In this document: positions 32,650 through 39,677 of the stretch, one piece after another
How the letters are laid out: the number at the start of each line of letters is the position of its first letter
How positions within the stretch are numbered: the stretch's first letter is position 1
Assembly (NCBI GenBank): GCA_015064505.1
Contig: SVSB01000026.1
Span: forward strand, 1 to 41,473
Direction of reading: 5' to 3'
Length of the DNA stretch: 41,473 nucleotides
Source: Oscillospiraceae bacterium
GTDB lineage: Bacteria; Bacillota; Clostridia; Oscillospirales; CAG-272
Program-made: the position numbers and the translations under genes
Notes under the pieces: model-generated
Databases searched by the model: none
Seen by the model: the letters and a program-made list of their open reading frames with translations, nothing else
Told to the model about the DNA's origin: nothing

Positions 32650-32707
32650 TACACCTCATCCGACGGCTCCGCCGCCACCTTCCCCTCAAGGGGAAGGCTA
32701 AAGGTTA
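32650..32707 (+). repeat. 58-bp direct repeat, left copy (DUF559 cassette)
   Basis: TACACCTCATCC, a GACGGCTCCGCCG hairpin, CCACC, the perfect palindrome CTTCCCCTCAAGGGGAAG, then GCTAAAGGTTA. It is identical to 33216-33273 and in the same orientation. Confidence 0.95.
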
Positions 32708-32719
32708 ACATCCCTCATT

Positions 32720-32870
32720 TGCCTTCCCCTTTGGGGAAGTAACGTACTTCATTTGCCTTCCCCTTGAGGGTTTCGCGGTGGTGAATTGATGTCCGGGGGA
32801 CATCAAGAGCCGCGAAAGGACCGACCCGCAGGGAGACAAGGGGGACCGCTTGCGGTGGATGAGGTGTTCC
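32720..32870. repeat. Degenerate repeat and hairpin cluster at the 3' end of the DUF559 gene
   Basis: Contains CTTCCCC..GGGGAAG palindromes, a nested hairpin with outer stem TTTCGCGG/CCGCGAAA (32771-32778, 32810-32817) and inner stem TTGATGTCC/GGACATCAA (32786-32794, 32798-32806), and an inverted ACACCTCATCC (32857-32867) matching the outer end of the 58-bp repeat. The GGGGGACCGCTTGCGG stretch recurs in the repeats at 36316 and 37473. Confidence 0.8.
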
Positions 32871-33213
32871 CCACGCGTTTTTCAATATCTTTACAAACAC
32901 CGACAAAGTTCTCTCTTATTTGTCTGTTTGTATAACGCACCACCGTTATACCCAGATTATTCAAATACTCGTCCCGAACACGGTCTGCCTCCCTGCCGTC
33001 TTCATCATAATGCTGTTTTCCGTCCAGCTCTATAACAAGCTTTGCGTTCGCACAATAAAAATCGACGATATATATACCGAAAACCTTCTGCCTGTTTACC
33101 GTGGTCGGCAATTTCTTCAGAAAATCATACCATAAATGTTTTTCTTCTCTTGTCATTTCTTTTCGCAAATTTTGAGAAAGAGCGGTAAGTTTTGGATTAT
33201 TACGTTCGTTCAT
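32803..33213 (-). CDS. DUF559 (PDDEXK-like) endonuclease-domain protein inside a repeat cassette
   Basis: 136 residues from the ATG at 33213. The DUF559 core, related to very-short-patch-repair and restriction-type nucleases, is VFGIYIVDFYCANAKLVIE then LDGKQHYDEDGREADR, giving a D51...E62-x-D64 metal site followed by Q-H68. An N-terminal helical segment (residues about 8-36) precedes it. The last ~21 residues (GNTSSTASGPPCLPAGRSF...) are translated from repeat DNA, so the natural C-terminus has been replaced or built by the repeat. No good ribosome site precedes the ATG; the right-hand 58-bp repeat begins 3 nt upstream of it. Such genes often sit inside this kind of repeat in clostridial genomes. 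Confidence 0.85.
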   Translation of the reverse strand: MNERNNPKLTALSQNLRKEMTREEKHLWYDFLKKLPTTVNRQKVFGIYIVDFYCANAKLVIELDGKQHYDEDGREADRVRDEYLNNLGITVVRYTNRQIRENFVGVCKDIEKRVGNTSSTASGPPCLPAGRSFRGS

Positions 33214-33215
33214 AC

Positions 33216-33273
33216 TACACCTCATCCGACGGCTCCGCCGCCACCTTCCCCTCAAGGGGAAGGCTAAAGGTTA
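33216..33273 (+). repeat. 58-bp direct repeat, right copy (DUF559 cassette)
   Basis: Identical to 32650-32707. It ends one base before the stop codon of the MBL lipoprotein and starts three bases upstream of the DUF559 start, so the cassette fills the whole space between two unrelated operons. Confidence 0.95.
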
Positions 33274-33274
33274 T

Positions 33275-34348
33275 TTACGGTTTGCATATACCGCAAGGGG
33301 TATAGCCTTGCTTTATAAGCTCATCTCTCGTGCCGTGGTAATCGCGGCGGTTTTTTGGGCTCATTTTTTCAACGGCAGAACAATCGGGATAATGGAACTT
33401 CATACTGCTTTCCTTGGTATTAAGCACGTAATCAATTCCATCGTCCTTCGTTTCCGCATCCGACTCTCCCGTGACGCCCAGAACGTCGCCCGAGTACTTC
33501 TCGGTTTGGAAGCTGACGGTCTTCCCGTCAGAAGTACATACCACAGTACCGTGCTTATCCGTGCGAAGCACCTTAACGTCTGCATCCCGCAGGCGGCTTA
33601 ACACTTCTCCCGTGGGATGACCGTAGTCGTTATCTGCACCAACGGAGATAACTGCGTATTCGGGCATTATCTCTCGCAAAAACACGTAGCTCGTTGAGGT
33701 ATCGGAGCCGTGATGACCGACCTTCAGCACCGTGCTTTCAAGCTTATAGCGGGAGTCCACCAGCTCAAGCTCCACTGCGCGCTCCGCATCGGCTGTAAAC
33801 AAAAAGGAGGTTTTGCCGTATTCAATGCGCAAGACGATGGAGGTGTTATTCGTATCCTCGGCATCAGGGTCTACGGCTATCACGGTGCAGACCGCGTTGC
33901 CAAGCTCAAAGGTATCTCCTTTTCTCGGTACCGTTATGGCCGCGCCCTGTTTTTCGACGTACTTCTTGAAATTGCGGAAAACGCCGCTGTCGTATTCCGT
34001 AACGGGACAATAGACGGTTCCAACCGTTGCGGCGTTAAGCGCTCCCGCAAGGCCGCCGATGTGATCCTCGTGAGGGTGCGTGGCAACCATATAATCAAGA
34101 TGGGTTATCTGCCGCTTACTTAAGTAACTGTATATCAGATTGGAGTCCTCGGAATTACCTCCGTCTATCATCATTGCCTTGCCGTCGCAAAGTATAAGCG
34201 CCGCATCCGCCTGACCAACGTCGATAAAGTGCACGGAAAAACTGCTCCCCTCCTCGGGCAGAGGCTTTTGCTGCGGGGCACAGCCCCAAAGCACCAAAAA
34301 CGATAATACAAGTATCAGCGCAACTGACTTATTAAAGCGTTTTTTCAT
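33275..34348 (-). CDS. Metallo-beta-lactamase-fold lipoprotein, ComEC-C-terminal-like
   Basis: 357 residues with lipobox LWGC (Cys23). The hydrolase domain (about 36-275) resembles the extracellular nuclease-like domain of ComEC: VHFIDVGQADAALI, IDGGN, the metal motif HPHEDH (H91-H96), FTADAE, VGHHGSDTSTS. The C-terminal 50 residues (VLNTKESSMKFHYPDCSAV...GYTPCGICKP) are a small Cys-rich domain also found behind secreted nucleases in Firmicutes, probably binding zinc or DNA. It should face outward on the membrane and act on nucleic acid or a phosphodiester. Its ATG overlaps the TGA of the APH-type kinase gene. Confidence 0.92.
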   Translation of the reverse strand: MKKRFNKSVALILVLSFLVLWGCAPQQKPLPEEGSSFSVHFIDVGQADAALILCDGKAMMIDGGNSEDSNLIYSYLSKRQITHLDYMVATHPHEDHIGGLAGALNAATVGTVYCPVTEYDSGVFRNFKKYVEKQGAAITVPRKGDTFELGNAVCTVIAVDPDAEDTNNTSIVLRIEYGKTSFLFTADAERAVELELVDSRYKLESTVLKVGHHGSDTSTSYVFLREIMPEYAVISVGADNDYGHPTGEVLSRLRDADVKVLRTDKHGTVVCTSDGKTVSFQTEKYSGDVLGVTGESDAETKDDGIDYVLNTKESSMKFHYPDCSAVEKMSPKNRRDYHGTRDELIKQGYTPCGICKP

Positions 34349-35223
34349 CTCTTGACTCCTTTACCGCGATACCACAAGGGAACGTACTTTTGCATATTAT
34401 CATACCACGAAAGCACGTCACGCGCCTGATCGCGCATGGTCTGTATCTCTCCTTCTCCAAAGGGGATCGCCCAATAGAGAGAGGAAAGGGTGTTACTTGC
34501 GATATACAAAGCAAGCAAACGCCAGAACTCCTCGGGCACTTTATCTTCAAAATACCCATCGACCATACCCGAAGCAAAGGCGTAAGAAACGGGCACGCAC
34601 CACACGATACGGTTAAACTCCTCCCACGGGTCGCCGTAGTCGTTACGGTTAAAATCTATGATCTGAAGCCTTCCCTCGGTGTCTATCATCATATTTCCAA
34701 TATGATAATCTCCGTGCTGATATGCCTGCTTCTTATTTTTAAGCAGATGGCGGTTTGCGCATATATAATCAATGAAAGCCTGACCGTTTTCGTATTTCAG
34801 CGGGCATTCCTCGTATTTACGGATCTTGGTATCCATTTTCCGATTGAAGCGAGGCTCCCATTCCGGATACCCCTCGGGAGCGGGGATGGAGTGTATTTTT
34901 TTGAGTATTTTGCCCGCCTCAACTCCGTACGCATACTGCTCCTCTTCCGAAAAACCGCTTATGGCTTTCTCCGCATCCACGCCGTCTATCCAGCTCTGCA
35001 CGGAATAAACGCCTTCGTCGCAAGTACCGAATTCAATGGGCATACACATGGGCACACCCAAAGCCGCCACTCTTTGCATCATCTCAAATTCGTGTTTTTT
35101 TGCTTCGTACTCGGAAATATCGGAAACCCTGTACAGGTACTTAATCCCCTTTTCATCGGTAACGCAGTACTTTTTATCTTTTGACCAACCCTTGTTTATG
35201 GGTTCTTTGGTTGCAAAGGTCAT
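34345..35223 (-). CDS. Aminoglycoside-phosphotransferase-family kinase
   Basis: 292 residues with the small-molecule-kinase fold: nucleotide-binding N-lobe (KYCVTDEKGIKYLYRVSD), the catalytic loop HGDYHIGN (H170-N177) and the metal motif IIDFNRNDYGDP (D190). It is full length. Such proteins phosphorylate antibiotics, choline, homoserine or other small alcohols; no substrate can be assigned, and resistance should not be assumed. It overlaps the Nudix gene upstream (ATGA) and the MBL lipoprotein gene downstream. Confidence 0.9.
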   Translation of the reverse strand: MTFATKEPINKGWSKDKKYCVTDEKGIKYLYRVSDISEYEAKKHEFEMMQRVAALGVPMCMPIEFGTCDEGVYSVQSWIDGVDAEKAISGFSEEEQYAYGVEAGKILKKIHSIPAPEGYPEWEPRFNRKMDTKIRKYEECPLKYENGQAFIDYICANRHLLKNKKQAYQHGDYHIGNMMIDTEGRLQIIDFNRNDYGDPWEEFNRIVWCVPVSYAFASGMVDGYFEDKVPEEFWRLLALYIASNTLSSLYWAIPFGEGEIQTMRDQARDVLSWYDNMQKYVPLWYRGKGVKR

Positions 35224-36152
35224 CTTTTTCCCCTTTTTTCAACGGCAAGCTTTATCTCCCGATAGCTTCCCTCTACGAATTTCCCCTCGCTGAACAGCTC
35301 GTCTATCTTTTCGGGAGTTGCGTAAGTGATATCACAGGTTTCGCCCTCCTGTAATACTGCCTTATGGGGGTCAAGCTCGCAAAGAAAATGCCAAACGTCC
35401 ACGAACACCTCGCCGCCCTGCCAGGAGCGAACGAGCTTTCCTTTTTCTGCATCAAGCTCAAAGCCCGTTTCCTCTCTTACCTCCCGCAGTGCGGCAGTAA
35501 GTGAGTCGTCTCCCGCAACGGCCGAGCCGCCCGTAGTTTCCCACATATTGCCGTAGCCTTTGGTTGGAGCTCGTTTGGTTATAAGGAATTCCCCGTTGCC
35601 GTTCTCAAGAAGGACGAGCACAACGAGATGGTAATCCCCCTTGGGAAGAAAATCTCCCCTGCGGTGCAGTCTGCCCGTGGGGGTGCGGTTCTCGTCAAGC
35701 ACGTCCCACAGCTCGTTTGAGGAGGACTGTAAATTAAGCCACCACTGTACTGCCGTAAAGAGATCGGGCTGTATCTCGGGGTAAGCAAGCTCCCGTGGAA
35801 GCTTATCAAAAAGTGCCCTCTCCCCTATCTCGCTATCGGTGGGAATATCGTCAAAGTCGCTGACCTCCGCAAAATACAGGCGACCGTAGGTGGTAACTCC
35901 GTCCTTTTCCACGCCGTAGGAGGTTATCTCTTTTATTTCATAATCGGATGCACCCGTTTCCTCGTAAAGCTCCCGCTTTGCCGCCGCAAGAGGCGCTTCG
36001 CCCGCCTCAATATGTCCGCCGGGAATCTCCCAAGTATCACGGCTTTTATGGCGCACAAGCACCCATTTCCCGTTGTGCCTTGCCGCAATAACGGCAAATC
36101 CAAGCTTTTCATCGTCTATTTTTTCTGTTCTGTATATATGTACTTTGGTCAT
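35220..36152 (-). CDS. Tandem Nudix hydrolase
   Basis: 310 residues with two Nudix domains. Domain 1 (about 1-135) has a complete Nudix box GGHIEAGEAPLAAAKRELYE ending ETGA. Domain 2 (about 146-300) has GGSAVAGDDSLTAALREVRE ending ETGF, in which the first box glutamate is Asp (D215), so its activity is less certain. Its opening (ELWDVLDENRTPTGRLHRRGD) resembles isopentenyl-diphosphate-isomerase-type Nudix proteins. Likely role: removing modified or surplus nucleoside diphosphate derivatives. GAGG lies six bases before the ATG. First gene of a three-gene coupled operon; the sequence upstream is repeat DNA and no clear promoter was found. Confidence 0.92.
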   Translation of the reverse strand: MTKVHIYRTEKIDDEKLGFAVIAARHNGKWVLVRHKSRDTWEIPGGHIEAGEAPLAAAKRELYEETGASDYEIKEITSYGVEKDGVTTYGRLYFAEVSDFDDIPTDSEIGERALFDKLPRELAYPEIQPDLFTAVQWWLNLQSSSNELWDVLDENRTPTGRLHRRGDFLPKGDYHLVVLVLLENGNGEFLITKRAPTKGYGNMWETTGGSAVAGDDSLTAALREVREETGFELDAEKGKLVRSWQGGEVFVDVWHFLCELDPHKAVLQEGETCDITYATPEKIDELFSEGKFVEGSYREIKLAVEKRGKR

Positions 36153-36186
36153 TGTTTACCTCGTCACGAGAAATGAGATAACTTTG

Positions 36187-36300
36187 GCCTCCCTCATTGA
36201 GGGAGGTGGCATTTGCTTAGCAAATTACGGAAGGAGTATCTAACGCGATCATACTCCCTCAGTCACGCCAATCGTGACAGCTCCCTCGCGAGGGAGCCTA
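36187..36300. repeat. Intergenic cluster of palindromes
   Basis: Four hairpin-forming units in a row: CCTCCCTCATTGAGGGAGG, GGAGTATCTAACGCGATCATACTCC (split stem), GTCACGCCAATCGTGAC and GCTCCCTCGCGAGGGAGC. Together with the ~201-bp repeat that follows, this makes up the 371-nt gene-free stretch 36153-36523. Similar composition to the repeats at 32650 and 37473. Confidence 0.8.
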
Positions 36301-36315
36301 CCAACTTTTGTTTTT

Positions 36316-36516
36316 TATTTTATCACGTTTTTGCGCGCTATGCAATAAACCTATTATATTATTTTATCATCCAAAAGAAAAAAGCCTTCCCTTGCGAGGG
36401 AAGGGGGACCGCTTGCGGTGGATGAGTAGTCAATGTTGTATGACCCCTCATCCTACAGCGTGGCCTTGTGGCACGCGATAGTCGGCTTTGCCGCCCCTTC
36501 TCCCACCGGAAAAAGC
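36316..36516 (+). repeat. ~201-bp direct repeat, copy A
   Basis: Aligns without gaps to 37473-37673 at an offset of exactly 1157 bp; the first ~117 bp are identical and I count about five mismatches in all. It contains the palindrome CCTTCCCTTGCGAGGGAAGG, the GGACCGCTTGCGGTGGATGAG stretch and CTCATCC. It ends 7 nt from the stop of the isomerase-like gene. Confidence 0.93.
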
Positions 36517-36523
36517 TTTTATA

Positions 36524-37315
36524 TTAATTGTTTAGCGTATTATTTCTTACCCAATTAACAGACTCGCGCAAGCCAACCGATGTTTTTGTCTCGAGAACAA
36601 CGGTGCACCCGCACTCACTTGCCAAACGCAAATACTTCTCCTTATCGATCTCACCGGTTCCAAGAGCAAGATGGTCATTCTTTGAATCGGCATCGTGCAG
36701 ATGCATATGAAATAATTTATTGCGGTTTTCGATTATAAAACTCTCGTCTACATAATCCGCTCGGTGGCTATGCCCGATATCATAAGTAAGTCCGAACACA
36801 GGAGAAGCAAGCAAAATATTAAGTGCATCCCGCTGAAAGTCTGTATACCCCTTGCAGTTTTCAATACAAATCTTCACACCAGCATCCTTTAAGGCAGCCT
36901 CGCAATAGGTTCTAAACTCCATTATCCTTGATATGTATCTGTCACGATACACGGAAAAGAGATCTACTTTGCCGTTAGGCATAGTGAAATGCTCTCCACG
37001 GTGAAAATGCATATTTATCAGCTTACAACCAAGCCTGTCTGCCATTTGCGCCGACGATATTATGTAATCGAAGCAAGCATCTGCGATCTTTTTATTAAAA
37101 TCGCAAAAGTTTACGTTTTCATCAAGGTGAACGGTAAATTTTACGCCGTACCGTTTTCCTATGTCCCGAAAACGTTCAACGTCAATGGCCTCGAGGGTAT
37201 ACTGTGGCAAGCTCATACAAATCTCAACGAAGTTAAGTCCTAATTCAGCGCATAAACGCGCACTCTCCTCCACCCCGTTAAATTCCATAAGGGTAGGCAT
37301 TCCGAATTTCATCAT
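36524..37315 (-). CDS. Sugar phosphate isomerase/epimerase-like TIM barrel
   Basis: 263 residues from the ATG at 37315, placed seven bases after AAAAAAGG; an earlier ATG at 37333 has poor spacing. AP-endonuclease-2-type TIM barrel: LNFVEICMSLPQ, VKFTVHLDENVNF, INMHFHRGEHF, ICIENCKGYTDF, GLTYDIGHSHRADY, FHMHLHDADSKNDHLALG, TVVLETKTSV. The metal ligands (Glu in IEN, Asp/His in DIGHSH, His in HLHD, Glu in LETK) are present, so it is probably an active sugar or inositol isomerase/epimerase. Codon use looks more A/T-rich than in nearby genes and long direct repeats flank it, suggesting acquisition. Confidence 0.88.
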   Translation of the reverse strand: MMKFGMPTLMEFNGVEESARLCAELGLNFVEICMSLPQYTLEAIDVERFRDIGKRYGVKFTVHLDENVNFCDFNKKIADACFDYIISSAQMADRLGCKLINMHFHRGEHFTMPNGKVDLFSVYRDRYISRIMEFRTYCEAALKDAGVKICIENCKGYTDFQRDALNILLASPVFGLTYDIGHSHRADYVDESFIIENRNKLFHMHLHDADSKNDHLALGTGEIDKEKYLRLASECGCTVVLETKTSVGLRESVNWVRNNTLNN

Positions 37316-37341
37316 AATTGAACCTTTTTTCATTATCCTGT

Positions 37342-37472
37342 TTTTACATAAACCGCTTCATATATTCGTTAAGTGCCGCAACATCTCTTGCCTGCAGATA
37401 TTTGCGCTGTACGGTATTATGGATCGGTGCGGATATAAGGCGTACCACGTCTTCAAAGTCTGCATTTCTTAC
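37342..37472 (-). pseudogene. C-terminal gene remnant truncated by a repeat
   Basis: Directly upstream of the isomerase-like gene the minus strand reads an open frame ending NADFEDVVRLISAPIHNTVQ RKYLQARDVAALNEYMKRFM with a stop at 37342. The frame begins abruptly at the boundary of repeat copy B and has no start codon context. About 42 residues with normal amino acid composition look like the tail of a larger protein whose 5' part is gone. The family is not recognised. It lies 27 nt before the isomerase start, as expected for a former upstream operon partner. Confidence 0.6.
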
Positions 37473-37673
37473 TATTTTATCACGTTTTTGCGCGCTATGC
37501 AATAAACCTATTATATTATTTTATCATCCAAAAGAAAAAAGCCTTCCCTTGCGAGGGAAGGGGGACCGCTTGCGGTGGATGAGTAGTCAACATTGTATGA
37601 CCCCTCATCCCACAGCGTGGCCTTGTGGCACGCGATAGTCGGCTTTGCCGCCCCTTCTCCCACCGGAGAAGGC
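37473..37673 (+). repeat. ~201-bp direct repeat, copy B
   Basis: Partner of 36316-36516. Its right end stops 5 nt before the stop codon of the XRE regulator, just as copy A stops beside the isomerase stop codon; its left end abuts the truncated gene remnant. Confidence 0.93.
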
Positions 37674-37678
37674 TCTAT

Positions 37679-38812
37679 TTACATATTCTTTGCTTTTTCC
37701 GTAAGCTCGATGAATCTGGGCTCGTTTCTCACACCGTTGAACCATTCCCAGCCTTTTTGGGCTGTCATCATAAGATATACCTCTTCCCTTTGGGGGTTAA
37801 AGTTAAACAGTCCAAAGCATAGGTAAGGTGTTCCGTCAGCCATGCGAAGCTCCACGTTCATATAGCCGTCCTCAATCAAACGAACGAGCCGCAGGTCTTT
37901 AAATTCACGACCGAGCTCCAGCGGAGTATCCGTTGGGATAGAAAACCACTTTGAATAAGCAACAAGGGCTGCCTCGATCGCGGCGTATCCCTCTTCCTTT
38001 CGCTTCAGCGCAAAGCTTGCCGCCGCTATGCGGAGCAATATAAGACCGTAAAGCCCTTGCCATGCGGGTAATATTTCCCCTCCGCAAAGGTGCTTCAGCA
38101 TTCTTTCTCTGTTCCCGTTCAGCTCGATGCTCATGTCGGGCTTGCCCACGTATCGGCTGTTTCTGCACAAATAATGAAGCATCAGGGAAAGATCGTTTGC
38201 CTTGTGGATACAGCGGCTCACTTCCCTGTCACCGTCAAGCCACGCACGCTCCTCCATCATTTCCCCTGCACAATTTCCGTAATCCCACGGGAGATGCTTG
38301 AGCCATTTTTGGCGTTCTTCCTCGTTTTCCGACGCCAAAAACATATATTCCGACATACGGCGGCGCTCAAAGAGATCGTTGCAATCAGACATAACTCTTT
38401 CCGCCAGATGCGCTAACACGGGAAGATATTCCTTGCGCGTTTCGCCCTTAAGATCGTATACGATATTGTGCGCGGCGCAACGTGCCGCTTCAAACTCGTT
38501 TGGATATTTCCGGAACGTTTCAAGGGCAAATTCAAGCTGATCCTCCGGCTTGCCGTGCAGCTTGTTGTAACGTATCGTAAACAGCGCGATCTCGTCCTCT
38601 GCGCTTTGCTTATCCGTTCCAAGCAATTCATCTACGGTAATTCCAAAGTAATTTGCAATGGAAGGAAGCAGAGTAATGTCGGGATATCCGTCACCGCACT
38701 CCCATTTGCTTACCGACTGCGCGGAAACGCCAAATACGGATGCAAGCTGTTCCTGTGTCATATCTTTTTGACGGCGGTACTTTTTTACAGTTTCTGAAAT
38801 ATTAAGCTTCAA
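37679..38812 (-). CDS. XRE-family regulator with a long helical sensor domain
   Basis: 377 residues from a TTG start at 38812, chosen because GGAGG lies six bases upstream and the HTH begins at once. Residues 7-62 are a Cro/CI-type HTH (VKKYRRQKDMTQEQLASVFG, SAQSVSKWECGDGYPDI). The C-terminal 300 residues are predominantly helical with TPR-like pairs (ALETFRKYPNEFEAARCAAHN, LLRIAAASFALKRKEEGYAA) and end in a more beta-like stretch. This layout is common among clostridial regulators with unknown ligands. It has its own promoter and no partner gene in the operon. Confidence 0.9.
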   Translation of the reverse strand: MKLNISETVKKYRRQKDMTQEQLASVFGVSAQSVSKWECGDGYPDITLLPSIANYFGITVDELLGTDKQSAEDEIALFTIRYNKLHGKPEDQLEFALETFRKYPNEFEAARCAAHNIVYDLKGETRKEYLPVLAHLAERVMSDCNDLFERRRMSEYMFLASENEEERQKWLKHLPWDYGNCAGEMMEERAWLDGDREVSRCIHKANDLSLMLHYLCRNSRYVGKPDMSIELNGNRERMLKHLCGGEILPAWQGLYGLILLRIAAASFALKRKEEGYAAIEAALVAYSKWFSIPTDTPLELGREFKDLRLVRLIEDGYMNVELRMADGTPYLCFGLFNFNPQREEVYLMMTAQKGWEWFNGVRNEPRFIELTEKAKNM

Positions 38813-38856
38813 TTATATCCTCCGTAAATAAATTGACGTAGGCCTTTGTCACTTAA

Positions 38857-38885
38857 AGTATACAACCGCAATGTCCTGATTTCAA
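38857..38885 (-). promoter_or_regulatory. Promoter of the XRE regulator
   Basis: Minus strand TTGAAA (38880-38885), 17-nt spacer, TATACT (38857-38862), 45 nt before the TTG start. Confidence 0.75.
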
Positions 38886-38934
38886 TAACCGCTGATTTGC
38901 AAGTAATTCAACTTTGGGTGGAAATATCCAACCG

Positions 38935-39573
38935 TTACGGGATGTAATTCAAGCCTCCGGCGCGGAGGTGCTCATCGTAACCGTAACACACGAGGGTGAA
39001 TTTTCCGTTCTCGTACTCTAACTCCGTGACGGATGCGTTATCCGCCCAAGGGAGTTTTTGCATCTCCTCGGGAGAATATCCCATATAATAAGCGGAAACG
39101 GAGCGAATTACTGCCGCGTGAGTAAAGCAAAAAACGCTTTTCCCCTCGTTTTCCTCGGCTATTTCCTTCAGCGCTACGTTGATCCTGTCCCGAACCTCAA
39201 TAAAGCTCTCGCCGCCCGTGGGTCGGCTTACACCTATGTTATTACGCCAAACCTCTCTGTCCTCGGGATATTTTTCCTGTATCTCCGCATACGAAAGGTT
39301 TTCCCAAAGTCCCGCATAGATCTCGCGTAGCTTTGCTGTCTTTATTACTTCCATATTTTTTACCCTTGCGGTATGCAGTGCCGTACTATAAGCGCGGATA
39401 AGATCGCTTGAATAGATAACGTCCGCATGAACGTTTTCCAGATATTTTGCAGTACATTCAGCCTGCAGATGCCCTCTTTCCGTTATATCCAGATCCGTGT
39501 GACCCAAAAAGAGTTGCTTGCTGTTTCCCTCCGATTCACCGTGTCTGATAAGATATATTTTCGTAACGCTCAT
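38935..39573 (-). CDS. Histidine phosphatase family protein (phosphoglycerate-mutase-like)
   Basis: 212 residues. The catalytic motif YLIRHGESEGN has the phospho-accepting His11. The second arm is SSDLIRAYSTALHTA, and the distal histidine is in VFCFTHAAVIRSV. LREIYAGLWENLSY supplies the proton-donor glutamate region. This is the GpmB/CobC-like cofactor-independent-of-2,3-BPG phosphatase branch rather than a dedicated glycolytic mutase. Substrate unknown. ATG with AAAGGAG ahead; probably monocistronic. Confidence 0.93.
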   Translation of the reverse strand: MSVTKIYLIRHGESEGNSKQLFLGHTDLDITERGHLQAECTAKYLENVHADVIYSSDLIRAYSTALHTARVKNMEVIKTAKLREIYAGLWENLSYAEIQEKYPEDREVWRNNIGVSRPTGGESFIEVRDRINVALKEIAEENEGKSVFCFTHAAVIRSVSAYYMGYSPEEMQKLPWADNASVTELEYENGKFTLVCYGYDEHLRAGGLNYIP

Positions 39574-39598
39574 AACGCGCTCCTTTGCGTTTTTTTAT

Positions 39599-39627
39599 AT
39601 TTTATCACATTGCTTGATCAAAAACAA
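39599..39627 (-). promoter_or_regulatory. Possible promoter of the histidine phosphatase gene
   Basis: Minus strand TTGTTT (39622-39627), 17-nt spacer, TAAAAT (39599-39604), 26 nt before the ATG. Confidence 0.5.
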
Positions 39628-39635
39628 GTAAAGAT

Positions 39636-39669
39636 GAAAAATGAGCCCCGCCGCAGCGAGGCTCATTTT
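39636..39669 (-). terminator. Terminator of the beta-helix surface protein gene
   Basis: Minus strand AAAATGAGCC, loop of about 10 nt, GGGCTCATTTTT; the T run continues towards the histidine phosphatase promoter. Confidence 0.8.
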
Positions 39670-39677
39670 CGTTTTAT

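Noticed and set aside
33275-34348. Beta-lactamase
   Set aside because: The MBL fold with HFIDVGQAD and VGHHGSDTS is of the ComEC type, not of the antibiotic-hydrolysing class.
34345-35223. Aminoglycoside resistance gene
   Set aside because: Only the general phosphotransferase fold and catalytic loop are visible. The family has many non-antibiotic substrates and the neighbours are Nudix and MBL enzymes.
36316-37673. Insertion sequence or composite transposon
   Set aside because: No transposase, no terminal inverted repeats at the outer ends and no target-site duplications seen; the enclosed gene is a metabolic TIM barrel. Described instead as direct repeats.
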